A DNA stretch of 64,000 bases, from the NCBI RefSeq assembly GCF_013408535.1, contig NZ_JACBZA010000001.1, forward strand, positions 4,920,850 to 4,984,849, written 5' to 3'. Below, piece by piece: positions 46,706 to 56,748 of the stretch. The notes beneath the pieces were generated by a model. The model made no database searches. It was not told the DNA's origin and was given only the letters and a program-made list of their open reading frames with translations. The stretch is from Actinopolymorpha cephalotaxi (GTDB lineage Bacteria; Actinomycetota; Actinomycetes; Propionibacteriales; Actinopolymorphaceae). A program made the position numbers and the translations under genes. The number at the start of each line of letters is the position of its first letter. Position 1 is the first letter of the stretch.

Positions 46706-46969
46706 ATGAGCCCCGCCACCGCCGACGTCACCGTCACCCCCACGGCCGACGTCGCGCCCGCCGAGCCCGTCACCCGGGTCGAGATCCTCGAGATCCTCGA
46801 CGACGCGTTCGCGACCGGCCCCGCCTCCCGTGGTCAGCTCGTCCAGACCGCACGTGCCCAAGGTGCCCGGCGCGAGGTCGTCTCACTGCTGGAGCAGATC
46901 CCCGACCGTTCCTACCTCCACCAACGCCAGTTGTGGGTGCACATGCCGCACGTCCCGGTCGGGTTGTAG
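46706..46969 (+). CDS. DUF2795-domain small protein
   Basis: An 87-residue protein. After a Thr/Ala/Val-rich N-terminus of about 25 residues comes the DUF2795 fold: VEILEILDDAFATGPASRGQ, LVQTARAQGARREVVSLLEQ, IPDRSYLHQRQLWVHMP. The family is small, widespread in actinobacteria and of unknown role, thought to be a helical protein-binding module. ATG at 46706 follows AAAGGAGAG at ideal spacing, and an upstream TTGACT near 46630 suggests its own promoter. It is a short gene between the esterase and folE. Confidence 0.85.
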   Translation: MSPATADVTVTPTADVAPAEPVTRVEILEILDDAFATGPASRGQLVQTARAQGARREVVSLLEQIPDRSYLHQRQLWVHMPHVPVGL

Positions 46970-47085
46970 AGCGAGGCGCGAAGTACGACGGCGCCGGCGG
47001 CTCTCCCTGCCAGGAGGGCCGACGGCGCCGCTCGGGGGCCGATGCCGTGACCGCTCCCGGGGTTCGCTCCGGTGCGGAGTTCCGC

Positions 47086-47820
47086 TCAGGCGCCGATGAT
47101 GAGGCTCATCGCCTCGGCCCGGGTGGCCGGGTCGCGCAGCTGACCACGCACCGCCGACGTCACGGTCTTCGCGCCCGGTTTGCGGACGCCCCGCATGGTC
47201 ATGCACAGGTGCTCGCACTCGATCACCACGATGACGCCGCGCGGGGACAGGATGCGCAGCAACGCCTCCGCCACCTGGGTGGTCAGCCGCTCCTGCACCT
47301 GTGGCCGCTTCGCGTACACGTCGACCAGCCGGGCCAGCTTGGACAGGCCGGTGATCTGCCCCTCGGCGTTCGGGATGTAGCCGATGTGCGCGTTGCCGGT
47401 GAACGGCACCAGGTGGTGCTCGCACACCGACCACACCTCGATGTCCTTGACCAGCACCATCTCGTCGTGGCCGAGGTCGAAGGTGGTGCTCAGCACCGAC
47501 TCCGGCGTCATCCGCAGGCCGGCGAACATCTCGGCGTACGAACGCGCCACCCGGGCCGGGGTGTCGCGCAGCCCTTCCCGGTCGGGGTCCTCCCCCACCG
47601 CGAGCAGCAGCTCACGGATGGCCCGCTCGGCCCGGCCGTGGTCGAACGGTGGAATCTCGGCCGGGGCGTGCAGATCTGTCACGTCAGTCACGCCCGTCGC
47701 GTCTGCGGTCACGGCAGTCCTGTCGTCGGTCTCTGTACGTCGTGGGTCTGTACGTCGTGAGGTTTCGGTCGCCGGTCGTCGCCGGTCGTCGTCGGCCCGT
47801 CGATCCCGTTCGGACCTCAC
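47086..47820 (-). CDS. folE: GTP cyclohydrolase I
   Basis: A 244-residue enzyme that opens GTP to dihydroneopterin triphosphate, the first folate step. The zinc site is visible: Cys and His in [14 protein letters not shown] and the second Cys in [37 protein letters not shown] and the C-terminal [11 protein letters not shown] are typical. The GTG start overlaps the ftsH stop by four bases. It gives an extra ~50-residue Arg/Asp/Thr-rich N-terminus ([18 protein letters not shown]), partly coded by short repeats and absent from most FolE proteins. A start at a later GTG in this tail is possible. Confidence 0.96.
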   Translation of the reverse strand: MRSERDRRADDDRRRPATETSRRTDPRRTETDDRTAVTADATGVTDVTDLHAPAEIPPFDHGRAERAIRELLLAVGEDPDREGLRDTPARVARSYAEMFAGLRMTPESVLSTTFDLGHDEMVLVKDIEVWSVCEHHLVPFTGNAHIGYIPNAEGQITGLSKLARLVDVYAKRPQVQERLTTQVAEALLRILSPRGVIVVIECEHLCMTMRGVRKPGAKTVTSAVRGQLRDPATRAEAMSLIIGA

Positions 47821-49841
47821 GACGGCTCGGCGTGGTCCCCCGGAGTCGGGCGTCCGCCCTGCACGTCCGACTCACCCTCCGGCGACGGCGCGATCACCAG
47901 GCCACCCTCGGGCTGGTTGCCGTTGGGCGACAGCGTCACCTTCGGCGCGTCGACGGGCGGGATCTCCGACGGACGGCGGGTCGGCGACCCGGTCCAGGCG
48001 GGCCGGATCGGACGCCGGCGGATCGGCTGGAAGACGGTCTCGATCTCGCCCTTGTCCAGGGTCTCGTGCTCGAACAGCTCCAGCACGAGGCTGTCCAGGA
48101 CGTCGCGGTTCTCGACCAGGATGTCGAACGCTTCCTGGTGCGCGTTGTCGACCAGGCGGCGGACCTCCTCGTCGACCAGGGCGGCGACCTCTTCGGAGTA
48201 GTTGCGCTGGTGACCGATGTCGCGGCCCAGGAACGGCTCGCCGTTGTTCTCCCCGAACCGGATGGCGCCGAGGCGTTCGGTCATGCCGTACTGCGTGACC
48301 ATCGCCCGGGCCAGCGCGCTGGCCTTCTCGATGTCGTTGGAGGCGCCGGTCGTCGGGTCGTGGAAGACGAGCTCCTCGGCGGCCCGGCCGCCCATCATGT
48401 AGGCGAGCTTGTCCAGCATCTCCGACCGGGTGGTGGAGTACTTGTCCTCGTCCGGCAGCACCATGGTGTAGCCGAGTGCCCGCCCGCGCGGAAGAATCGT
48501 GACCTTGTGCACCGGGTCGGTGCCCGGCAGCGCCGCCGCCACCAGAGCGTGTCCGCCCTCGTGGTAGGCCGTGATCTTCTTCTCCTTGTCGCTCATCAGG
48601 CGGGTGCGCTTCTGCGGGCCGGCGATCACCCGGTCGATGGCCTCGTCCAGCGCGTCGTCGTCGATGAGCTTCTTGTTCTGGCGGGCGGTGAGCAGCGCCG
48701 CCTCGTTCAGCACGTTGGCCAGGTCGGCACCGCTGAAGCCGGGCGTGCGCCGGGCCACCGCCATCAGGTCGACCTCGGTCTGCATGGGCTTGCCGCGCGC
48801 GTGCACCTGGAGGATCTTGTTACGGCCGATCAGGTCGGGCGCCTCGACGCTGATCTGCCGGTCGAAGCGGCCCGGGCGCAGCAGCGCCGGGTCGAGGATG
48901 TCGGGCCGGTTGGTGGCCGCGATCAGGATGACGCCGCCGCGTACGTCGAAGCCGTCCATCTCGACCAGCAGCTGGTTGAGGGTCTGCTCGCGCTCGTCGT
49001 GACCACCGCCGAGACCGGCGCCGCGGTGGCGGCCCACCGCGTCGATCTCGTCGATGAAGACGATGGCGGGCGCGTTGGCCTTGGCCTGTTCGAACAGGTC
49101 GCGCACCCGGGAGGCGCCGACACCGACGAACATCTCCACGAAGTCCGAACCGGAGATGGAGTAGAAGGGGACTCCCGCCTCACCGGCGACAGCGCGGGCC
49201 AGCAGTGTCTTACCGGTGCCGGGCTGGCCGTAGAGCAGGACACCCTTGGGGATCTTCGCTCCCACGGCCTGGAACTTCGCCGGCTCCTGCAGGAACTCCT
49301 TGATCTCGCCGAGTTCCTCGATCGCCTCGTCGCAGCCGGCGACGTCGTTGAAGGTGGACTTCGGGGTGTCCTTGCTGATGAGTTTGGCCTTGGACTTGCC
49401 GAAGTTCATCACCCGGCTGCCGCCGCCCTGGAACTGGTTCATCAGGAACAGGAACAACAAGGCGATGAGTACGAACGGCAACAGGGTCGACAGCAGTGAC
49501 CCGAACAGGCTGGGCTGGGCGATCTCGACGTTGTAGCCGTCGGTCAGCTGCTTCTGGTCGGCCTTCTGCTGGAGCAGCTTCTGCAGCTCGAGGTCCTGGC
49601 CGTTCACCCAGGCGGCACGCAGCTTCTTGCCGTCCTTGGTGGTGATCCGGATCTCCTGGTCGGTGCCGCCCACGATGACGGCGGAGGCGACGCGGTTGGA
49701 CCGGATCTGGTCGACGACCTTGTAGGTGTCCTCCGCCTGGAAACCGCCCGATCTCGAGGCGATTTCACCGACGAACAGGATCGCGATGATGAGTACGGCG
49801 ATCCAGAAGATCGGCCCGCGGAAGAATCGCTTGACGTCCAT
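47817..49841 (-). CDS. ftsH: ATP-dependent zinc metalloprotease FtsH
   Basis: A 674-residue membrane AAA+ protease. Two N-terminal helices ([18 protein letters not shown] and [20 protein letters not shown]) flank an extracytoplasmic region. Walker A is [11 protein letters not shown] near residue 205, Walker [11 protein letters not shown], the [23 protein letters not shown], and the zinc motif HEGGH near 427. The C-terminus is short and Pro/Gly-rich. Size is usual for actinobacteria. ATG start. First gene of an operon with folE; 425 bases separate it from hpt. Confidence 0.98.
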   Translation of the reverse strand: MDVKRFFRGPIFWIAVLIIAILFVGEIASRSGGFQAEDTYKVVDQIRSNRVASAVIVGGTDQEIRITTKDGKKLRAAWVNGQDLELQKLLQQKADQKQLTDGYNVEIAQPSLFGSLLSTLLPFVLIALLFLFLMNQFQGGGSRVMNFGKSKAKLISKDTPKSTFNDVAGCDEAIEELGEIKEFLQEPAKFQAVGAKIPKGVLLYGQPGTGKTLLARAVAGEAGVPFYSISGSDFVEMFVGVGASRVRDLFEQAKANAPAIVFIDEIDAVGRHRGAGLGGGHDEREQTLNQLLVEMDGFDVRGGVILIAATNRPDILDPALLRPGRFDRQISVEAPDLIGRNKILQVHARGKPMQTEVDLMAVARRTPGFSGADLANVLNEAALLTARQNKKLIDDDALDEAIDRVIAGPQKRTRLMSDKEKKITAYHEGGHALVAAALPGTDPVHKVTILPRGRALGYTMVLPDEDKYSTTRSEMLDKLAYMMGGRAAEELVFHDPTTGASNDIEKASALARAMVTQYGMTERLGAIRFGENNGEPFLGRDIGHQRNYSEEVAALVDEEVRRLVDNAHQEAFDILVENRDVLDSLVLELFEHETLDKGEIETVFQPIRRRPIRPAWTGSPTRRPSEIPPVDAPKVTLSPNGNQPEGGLVIAPSPEGESDVQGGRPTPGDHAEPS

Positions 49842-50266
49842 ACTCCCGGGGCTTTAGGCCCCGTCCCTCCTGCTCATCGTTCCGCATCGCCAGGGGGCGG
49901 TGCGGTGCTTCGGAACGACCGTCCCTCGAACGGTGATCGCACCGCTCTTGCCCCACGGCGTGAGGAAAGTACGACGGTACACCGGCCGGTTGGCCGACAC
50001 ACCACGGCGTACTCTGGCCCGTCTATCTCAACAGACGCAACGTCGCAGGTCAGGTCGAGTGTTCCCAGCAGCACCCGTTAGTGGTGCGGATCCGGGCAAA
50101 CGTCCCGGACCGGCACGCCGTGCGACGTGCCGACCTCGTGCGGTCGTGGCGACTGCTCCAGGTCGAACCTCCTTCGGCGCCTCTCCTACCCGATGCCCGC
50201 CAGGCCGACTGCTCAGTCCGACTGCTCAGGCCAGGTCCGGTCCGAGCGGTTCGGGCCCCGGTGGGC
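49842..50266. other. 425-base gap between hpt and ftsH
   Basis: Both flanking genes are on the minus strand. It should carry the ftsH promoter. A 13-bp tandem pair (CCGACTGCTCAGT/CCGACTGCTCAGG, 50205-50230) lies about 37 bases beyond the hpt stop. No gene was recognised. Confidence 0.55.
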
Positions 50267-50836
<570 letters not shown>

Positions 50837-50906
50837 CTCGAACCGGGCATCTGGCAGCAGCGTGCCACACCTGCCCGGGCGTACGGACCCGCACCCCGCG
50901 CCCGTG

Positions 50907-51923
50907 TCACCGCTCCCGCCGCAGCCGGATCTCTCCGTCACGCCGGGTGATCCGGACGTCGCCGGGCACCTCCACCCACGCCTGGCCGTGCCAGTCGGTG
51001 ACCAGGGCGTCGAGCGCGGCGAGGTGGCCCGCGGTGAGGTCGGTGCCGGGGCTACCGGCGGCCAGGGCCGCGCGCCGCAGCACCCGGCGCCGGATCGCCG
51101 CCGGCAGCGCGGCGAGCACCTCGACCTCGAGCACGACCGCCGCGGCGCCGGCCGCCGGGCCGGGCGTACGGCACTTGGCGTACGCCTCGTCAGCCGCCTC
51201 GTCCAGCGCGTCGGCGTCGTCGCGGAGCAGGTCACCGGTGCGGGCCAGGGCGGCGGCGACGCCGGGGCCGAGTTCGCGTTCGAGCACCGGCAGCACCTGG
51301 TGGCGGACGCGGGACCGGGTGTACGCCGGGTCGGTGTTGTGCGGGTCGGACCAGAACCGCAGCCCCTCCGCCGTACAGGCCGCCTCGGTGGTGGCGCGGG
51401 TCAGGCCGAGCAGCGGACGGCGGTAGCGGCCGGCACCACTCCGGGACATGGCGCCACCGGGCGACATCCCCGCCAGCGACCGCGTACCCGAACCGCGGGC
51501 CAGGCCGAGCAGCACGGTCTCGGCCTGGTCGTCGAGGGTGTGCCCGAGCAGGACGGCGGCCGCGCCGTGCCGGTCGGCCACCTCGTCCAGTGCGGTGTAG
51601 CGGGCCCGGCGGGCGGCCGCCTCGGGCCCGCCGGCCCGTTCGACGCGTACGGTCGCGGTCTCCACCGGCGCCAGGCCGAGGCCGAGCAGGAACTCCTCGA
51701 CCGCGGCGGCGCGCTCGGCCGAACCGGCCTGCAACCCGTGGTCGACCGTCACCCCGCCCGCGGACCAGTCCGCCCGCGCGGCCTCGAAGGCGGTGGCGGC
51801 GGCCAGCGCGGTGGAGTCCGCGCCGCCGGAGCAGGCCACCAGCACCCGCGCCCCCGGTGGGAGGTCGGCGAGCGCCCGGCGGACCGCCAGCCGGACCGAC
51901 GCGACGGCGGGGTACGGCCCCAT
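50907..51923 (-). CDS. tilS: tRNA(Ile)-lysidine synthase
   Basis: A 338-residue N-type ATPase that changes the anticodon C34 of tRNA-Ile(CAU) to lysidine, so AUA is read as Ile. The PP-loop is [17 protein letters not shown] (about residue 27). [36 protein letters not shown] and the Arg-rich YRRPLLGL segment follow. The C-terminal part is short, as in mycobacterial MesJ. ATG start. Between the DUF2342 metalloprotease gene and hpt, in the standard actinobacterial order. Confidence 0.96.
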   Translation of the reverse strand: MGPYPAVASVRLAVRRALADLPPGARVLVACSGGADSTALAAATAFEAARADWSAGGVTVDHGLQAGSAERAAAVEEFLLGLGLAPVETATVRVERAGGPEAAARRARYTALDEVADRHGAAAVLLGHTLDDQAETVLLGLARGSGTRSLAGMSPGGAMSRSGAGRYRRPLLGLTRATTEAACTAEGLRFWSDPHNTDPAYTRSRVRHQVLPVLERELGPGVAAALARTGDLLRDDADALDEAADEAYAKCRTPGPAAGAAAVVLEVEVLAALPAAIRRRVLRRAALAAGSPGTDLTAGHLAALDALVTDWHGQAWVEVPGDVRITRRDGEIRLRRER

Positions 51924-51963
51924 GGATCAGCTTCCGGTCAGGTGTGGGTCAGGTGTGGGCGAG

Positions 51964-53169
51964 TCAGTTCGGGAAGCCGTGCACCCGCCGCACCCACGCG
52001 TCGGGGTCGGTGATCTCGGCCTTGGTCGGCAGCGCGTCCGGCCCGGACCAGACCTGGTTGAAGCCGTCCTGGCCGACCCGGCTGACGACGGTGCGCACGA
52101 ACGCCGCGCCGTCGCGGTACTGCCGCAGCTTCGCGTCCAGGCCGAGCATGCGCTTGAGCAACTGGTCGAGCCAGTTGCCGCCGCCCCTGCGGTGCTGGAA
52201 GCGGTCGCGGATGGTGGCGACGGACGGGATGACCTCCGGGCCCACGCCGTCCATCACGACGTCGGCGTGGCCCTCCAGCAGGGACATGACGGCCGTGACC
52301 CGGTCGAGCACCTCCCGCTGTTCCGGGGTCTGCACCAGGTCGAGGAACGAGACGTTCTGGTCGCCGCCACCCCGGGCCATCCGGCCGACCTGCTCAAGCC
52401 CCTGCCGCAGCTGGCCGAACACCGCGCTCGGGTCGAGGTCGGTGTGCTCCAGGAACGACCTGATCTGGCCACGCAGATGGTCACGCAGCCACGGGACTGC
52501 GGTGAACTGCACCCGGTGGGTCTCCTCGTGCAGGCACACCCACAGGCGGAAGTCGCGCGGGTCGACCTCCAGCTCGCGTTCGATGTGGGCGACGTTGGGG
52601 GCGACCAGCAGCAGCCGGCCCACCGGCGGCGCCGTCGCCAGCTCGGAGGAGTGGCCGTCGGGGCCACCCGAGGGATCGACGAACGTGCCGGTGCCCTGGG
52701 GTCGGTCGGCGCTGTGCCGCGGCTCGGGCACCGTCGCCGGGAGGTCGTCGGACCAGAACGGGTCGAACTGCCCGAGCACCTTGCTGGAAAGGAACGCCAG
52801 CAGGGCGCCGGTCTCCACCCCGGTCACCCGTGAACCGAGGGCGCCCATCGGCGAGTCCGCCCCGCGCCGTTCGGCCAGCTTCTCGGCCAGCGGCTCGAGG
52901 ATCTGGCGGAACGCGTCGACGTTGGCCTGGGTCCAGCCGGCCCGGTCGACCACGACGACCGGAGCCCTGGCCCCGGTGGCCTGCAGCCCGGTGTAGGCGC
53001 GCACGTGTCCCTCGGCCTGCTGGGCGAACTCGCGAAGGTCGGAGACCACCTGCCGCGCCTCGTCGACGCTGACGTCGGGTCCGGGTCGGAGAAGACGGCG
53101 TGCGGTCGTGAGAGCGAGGTCCCAGTCGACCATGGAGTCGATGCCGTCAGCTGCCTCGGTTTGACTCAT
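51964..53169 (-). CDS. zinc-dependent metalloprotease, DUF2342 family
   Basis: A 401-residue protein of the family often mislabelled 'coenzyme F420 biosynthesis-associated'. RLLLVAPNVAHIERELEVDP and LWVCLHEETHRVQFTAVPWL carry the HEETH zinc motif (about residue 215); LEGHADVVMDGVGPEVIPS has a later Glu likely as the third ligand. It probably hydrolyses peptides, but no substrate is known. No signal peptide or membrane helix, so cytosolic. The neighbours are tilS and dacB, as in mycobacteria (Rv3626c). ATG start at 53169. Confidence 0.9.
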   Translation of the reverse strand: MSQTEAADGIDSMVDWDLALTTARRLLRPGPDVSVDEARQVVSDLREFAQQAEGHVRAYTGLQATGARAPVVVVDRAGWTQANVDAFRQILEPLAEKLAERRGADSPMGALGSRVTGVETGALLAFLSSKVLGQFDPFWSDDLPATVPEPRHSADRPQGTGTFVDPSGGPDGHSSELATAPPVGRLLLVAPNVAHIERELEVDPRDFRLWVCLHEETHRVQFTAVPWLRDHLRGQIRSFLEHTDLDPSAVFGQLRQGLEQVGRMARGGGDQNVSFLDLVQTPEQREVLDRVTAVMSLLEGHADVVMDGVGPEVIPSVATIRDRFQHRRGGGNWLDQLLKRMLGLDAKLRQYRDGAAFVRTVVSRVGQDGFNQVWSGPDALPTKAEITDPDAWVRRVHGFPN

Positions 53170-53287
53170 TCCCCCACCGTACGCGCTCCCGCCGACCGTC
53201 CAGCGATCGATGCGAAACCTCCGGGCCGGGCCGGGGCGGGTCCTCGAGGGTTGGACCCGCGCCGTTCCGGGTGTACCTGGGGGTCCG

Positions 53288-55042
53288 TCAACGGCAACCG
53301 CAGTCGGCGAGCTCGGCCACCAGGGCGTCGATCGCCGTGTGCGGGTCGTATTTGGTGGCCTTGTCCGACATCACGGCGAAGGCCAGCGTGGCGCCGTCCT
53401 TCGTGGTCGCCAGACCGGCCAGCGAGGACACTCCGCTCAGCGTTCCGGTCTTGGCCCGGACCAGGCCCACACCGTCCGACCCGCCGAAGCGCCGGGCGAG
53501 GCTGCCGGTGAAGCCGGCGATCGGAAGGCCGGCGAGGACCGGGCGCAGCTTCGGGTTCTGGGACCGGGACGCCACCACGAGGACCTTGGTGAGCACGTCG
53601 GCGCTGATCCGGTTGTGCCGGGACAGCCCGCTTCCGTCGTACAGCGAGATCTTGTCCGCCCCGGCGACACCGAGCCGGGTGAGCTCGGCCTTGACCGCCG
53701 CGGCGGCTCCGGCGAACGTCGCCGGCTTTCCCGAGGCCACCGCCACCTGCCGGGCGAGGATCTCCGCACCGTCGTTGTCGCTGACCAGCAGCACGTGTCC
53801 TACGAGGTCCGCCAGCGGCGGCGACTGGACCGAGGCGACGGTCGCGGCCTTGGCCGGTGCCCGACCGTGGCTCGGCTCTCCCGTCACGGTGATGCCGTTC
53901 TTGCCCAGCGCGGCGACGAACGCGTCACCGGCCACCACCGCCGGATCCTTGGCCCGCGGCAACCGGGAGGGCCAGGACAGCTTGTTCTCGTCCACCCACA
54001 GCGCGGAGATCCGGGCCACCACGCCGGTCGGGACGTACTGCGCCTCCCACTTGGGGTTGACCTGCTCGGAGAACAACGAGTCGTCGACGCGTACGGACAC
54101 CGACGTGGTGCCGGCGGCCCGCAGCGCCTTCGCGGTCCGGGCGGCGAGGCTGTCCACGGTCGGGGCGTCGCGGAAGCTGTGCGCGGGATCGGCGATCCGG
54201 CTCCGGGCGGCGGCGGTCGCCAGGGACGGGTCGCCGCCGCCGACCAGGACGATCTGCCCCGGCTTGGCACCGCGGACCACCTTCGTGGTGAACCGGTGGT
54301 CCGGACCGAGCAGGCCGAGCGCCGCGGTGCTGGTGAGCAGCTTCGTGGTGGACGCCGGGATGAAACCTGCCGACGGGTCCTTGCCGTACAGCAGCCGGCC
54401 CGAGGTGACGTCCCGGATGGCGACCGAGGTGGGCTGCTTGGCGAGTTCGGGTACGCCGAGCTCGCGCTTCAGGGCCGCCGCCAGACCGGCGGCGGTCGGC
54501 AGTGTCCCGCCGGGCGGTGGCAGGACGGCCCGGGCGGGCGCCCGGGTGGATGTCGGGGTCGCCGTCGGCGAGGACGCGGAGGTGGTACGGCCCGAGCCGG
54601 GCGACGTGGCGACGCCGGCCCCGGAGCCACCCAGGCGTACGGCACCGGTCGCCACCACCGTGACGCCGGCAACCACCAGGGCACAGACCACCAGGATCGC
54701 CACCCCCGCAGCGGTCAGACGCCGGCGGGGGCCGGGGACACCACTGTCGATCAGGGACCGGCCGGTGCCCGCGTGACCGCTGCCCGCGTCGCCGGTGCCG
54801 GTGCCGGACCTGCCGGTGCCCGAGTCGCCGGTGGCCGGGTGGAGCGGGGCCGCCGGCGTAGGGTCGGTGTCCCGTGGCCGGTCGCCCTCGGCGTCCTGGG
54901 CGCGCTCGGTCTGACGCCTCCGGCGCTCGTCCGCCCACCAGTCGGGACTCGGGTCGGGGCTCGGGTCGCGGCCGGCCCCCTCGCGACCCGGCCCCTCCGG
55001 CTCGTCACCGTGGGAACGCCTGTCGTCTCGTCGATCCGGCAC
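53288..55042 (-). CDS. dacB: D-alanyl-D-alanine carboxypeptidase/endopeptidase (PBP4, S13)
   Basis: A 584-residue penicillin-binding protein. A long Asp/Arg/Gly-rich cytosolic N-terminus (about 105 residues) is followed by one membrane anchor ([20 protein letters not shown]) and a Ser/Thr/Pro-rich stalk. The catalytic domain has Ser-X2-Lys in [15 protein letters not shown] near residue 234, Ser-X-Asn in [12 protein letters not shown] near 419 and Lys-Thr-Gly in [15 protein letters not shown] near 531. It trims peptidoglycan stem peptides outside the cell. GTG at 55042 has GGGGAGGGA upstream. A longer frame crosses the divergent ppa promoter and is rejected. Confidence 0.93.
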   Translation of the reverse strand: MPDRRDDRRSHGDEPEGPGREGAGRDPSPDPSPDWWADERRRRQTERAQDAEGDRPRDTDPTPAAPLHPATGDSGTGRSGTGTGDAGSGHAGTGRSLIDSGVPGPRRRLTAAGVAILVVCALVVAGVTVVATGAVRLGGSGAGVATSPGSGRTTSASSPTATPTSTRAPARAVLPPPGGTLPTAAGLAAALKRELGVPELAKQPTSVAIRDVTSGRLLYGKDPSAGFIPASTTKLLTSTAALGLLGPDHRFTTKVVRGAKPGQIVLVGGGDPSLATAAARSRIADPAHSFRDAPTVDSLAARTAKALRAAGTTSVSVRVDDSLFSEQVNPKWEAQYVPTGVVARISALWVDENKLSWPSRLPRAKDPAVVAGDAFVAALGKNGITVTGEPSHGRAPAKAATVASVQSPPLADLVGHVLLVSDNDGAEILARQVAVASGKPATFAGAAAAVKAELTRLGVAGADKISLYDGSGLSRHNRISADVLTKVLVVASRSQNPKLRPVLAGLPIAGFTGSLARRFGGSDGVGLVRAKTGTLSGVSSLAGLATTKDGATLAFAVMSDKATKYDPHTAIDALVAELADCGCR

Positions 55043-55289
55043 GTGTCGTCCCTCCCCGATCCGCCACGAAAGCCCACCGTCCAGATACCCCGACCTGCCG
55101 GGTGACCTTACGTGTCGGACAGCACGGACCTGCCGATGCCTCCCCCGGCTCACTCCGGCCGGCCCCCGTCCGGAGGGGCGATCGTCACTGATCGGGCGTC
55201 CCTCGACGGGCACCGAACGCCCTGCCACCGTCGACTCCGCACGTGCGGGACACTGTGCGGGCAGGTCCTTAAGACGAAAGGCAGGCGTT

Positions 55290-55781
55290 GTGGACGTCGA
55301 CGTGACGATCGAGATCCCCAAGGGTCAGCGCAACAAGTACGAGATGGATCACGTGACAGGTCGAATTCGGTTGGACCGGACGCTGTTCACGGCGACGCAG
55401 TATCCGGCCGACTACGGCTTCGTCGACGACACTCTCGGCCAGGACGGCGATCCGCTCGACGCCCTTGTCCTGCTGCAGGAGCCGACCTTCCCGGGCTGCC
55501 TGATCCGTGCCCGGCCGATCGCGATGTTCCGGATGCGCGACGAGAAGGGCCGCGACGACAAGGTCCTGTGCGTCCCGTCCGCGGACCCGCGGCTGGCCCA
55601 CATGGAGGACATCGAAGACCTGCCGAAGTTCGACCGGCTGGAGATCCAGCACTTCTTCGAGGTCTACAAGGAACTCGAGCCCGGCAAGTCGGTCGAGGGC
55701 GCCACCTGGGTGGGCCGGGCCGAGGCCGAGGAGGAGATCAACGCCTCCATCCAGCGCGCGAAGGACAACGGCGGCCACTGA
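55290..55781 (+). CDS. ppa: inorganic pyrophosphatase
   Basis: A 163-residue family I enzyme that hydrolyses pyrophosphate and drives biosynthesis forward. [43 protein letters not shown] with the metal-binding Asp triad and [15 protein letters not shown] are all present. Near-identical in size to M. tuberculosis Ppa (162). GTG start after GAAAGGCAGGC. Divergent from dacB (248-base gap) and convergent with the SAM hydroxide adenosyltransferase gene. Confidence 0.97.
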   Translation: MDVDVTIEIPKGQRNKYEMDHVTGRIRLDRTLFTATQYPADYGFVDDTLGQDGDPLDALVLLQEPTFPGCLIRARPIAMFRMRDEKGRDDKVLCVPSADPRLAHMEDIEDLPKFDRLEIQHFFEVYKELEPGKSVEGATWVGRAEAEEEINASIQRAKDNGGH

Positions 55782-55825
55782 AGATCATTGACCTCCGCCG
55801 GCCTGCACTGACATGCGGTGGTGCC

Positions 55826-55857
55826 GCCGGCTCCGGGCGGTGACGTTCGGAGCCGGC
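55826..55857. terminator. hairpin between ppa and the DUF62 gene
   Basis: GCCGGCTCCG (55826-55835) and CGGAGCCGGC (55848-55857), 12-base loop, between two convergent stops. Confidence 0.75.
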
Positions 55858-55860
55858 CGC

Positions 55861-56727
55861 TCACGCTTCCGTCGGCGCGGCGACGGTGATCACGGCGCCG
55901 CCGCGCACCCGCAACCGGGCCGCCGCCGAACCCTCGTTGACCGCCAGTGCGAGCCGCCGGTCGGAGTCCAGGTAGGCGAGGAGCTCACCGGCCGGTACGT
56001 CGCCGAACGCCCGGCCGACCCGCGCGCGGTCGCGTACTCCGCCCGGCGCGCCCGGCTCCCCTGGCTCACCCGCGCGTGCCGGTCCCGGCCCGGTCACCTC
56101 GATGTCAACCCAGCCTTGCGCGGCCCAGTCGCGCAGGACCACGAGGTCGTCCTCGTCTCCTGCCAACTGCACGTTGCCGTAGTGGTCGACGTACGTCACC
56201 TCACACGTGAGTGACGTGGCGGTTCTGGTCCGGCCGGGTGCGGGCAACCGCACCAGGGAGCCGGCCGCCACCTGGTCACCCACCTCGCCGAGCGCACCGC
56301 CCGCGGCGAGGAACGCCCCGACCGGCATGAAGACGTCCCGGCCGTGGAACGTCCGGTCGACGGCCGGCAACCACAACGTCGTGTTGGTGAGCGCGTAGGC
56401 GTCGGACACACCGCCGAGCACGTCCGCGGCGGGTGGCAGCAGGCCGTTGTCCGGCCCGACCAGCACGCTCGTTCCGGCCCGCAGCGCCAGCCCCCGGCGG
56501 GTCGTACCGACTCCCGGATCGACGACCGCGACGTAGACCGCCGGCGGCAGGTGCCGGGCCACCCGCGCCAGCACCACCGATCCGTGGCGTACGTCCTGCG
56601 GCGGCACGTCGTGGGTGAGGTCGAGCACCCTGGCCGACGGCGCCCGCGTCGCGGCCACCCCGTGGCAGACGGCGGCGAAGCCGTCCCGCGTGCCGTAGTC
56701 GGTGAGAAAGGCGATCAGGTCCGGCAT
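55861..56727 (-). CDS. SAM hydroxide adenosyltransferase (DUF62/SAM hydrolase)
   Basis: A 288-residue protein related to fluorinase and chlorinase. IAFLTDYGTRDGFAAVCHGV, RVLDLTHDVPPQDVRHGSVV, YVAVVDPGVGTTRRGLAL and LVGPDNGLLPPAA match the family, and the Asp and Arg-His residues that activate hydroxide in SAM hydrolases are visible (GTRDGF and DVRHGS). It probably splits SAM to adenosine and methionine. The fluorinase-type 23-residue insertion is not seen. A Gly/Pro/Ala-rich loop (AGEPGEPGAPGG) is inserted near residue 220. The next minus-strand gene upstream is the NlpC/P60 hydrolase, 21 bases away. Confidence 0.9.
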   Translation of the reverse strand: MPDLIAFLTDYGTRDGFAAVCHGVAATRAPSARVLDLTHDVPPQDVRHGSVVLARVARHLPPAVYVAVVDPGVGTTRRGLALRAGTSVLVGPDNGLLPPAADVLGGVSDAYALTNTTLWLPAVDRTFHGRDVFMPVGAFLAAGGALGEVGDQVAAGSLVRLPAPGRTRTATSLTCEVTYVDHYGNVQLAGDEDDLVVLRDWAAQGWVDIEVTGPGPARAGEPGEPGAPGGVRDRARVGRAFGDVPAGELLAYLDSDRRLALAVNEGSAAARLRVRGGAVITVAAPTEA

Positions 56728-56748
56728 GCTCGCCGATTGTGCCGGGGC

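Noticed and set aside
50839-51235. Longer N-terminus for hpt
   Set aside because: It overlaps tilS in another frame and is compositionally a shadow; ATG 50836 or GTG 50821 give a normal length.
55043-55321. Longer N-terminus for dacB starting at 55321
   Set aside because: It would begin inside ppa on the opposite strand; GTG 55042 has a strong ribosome-binding site.
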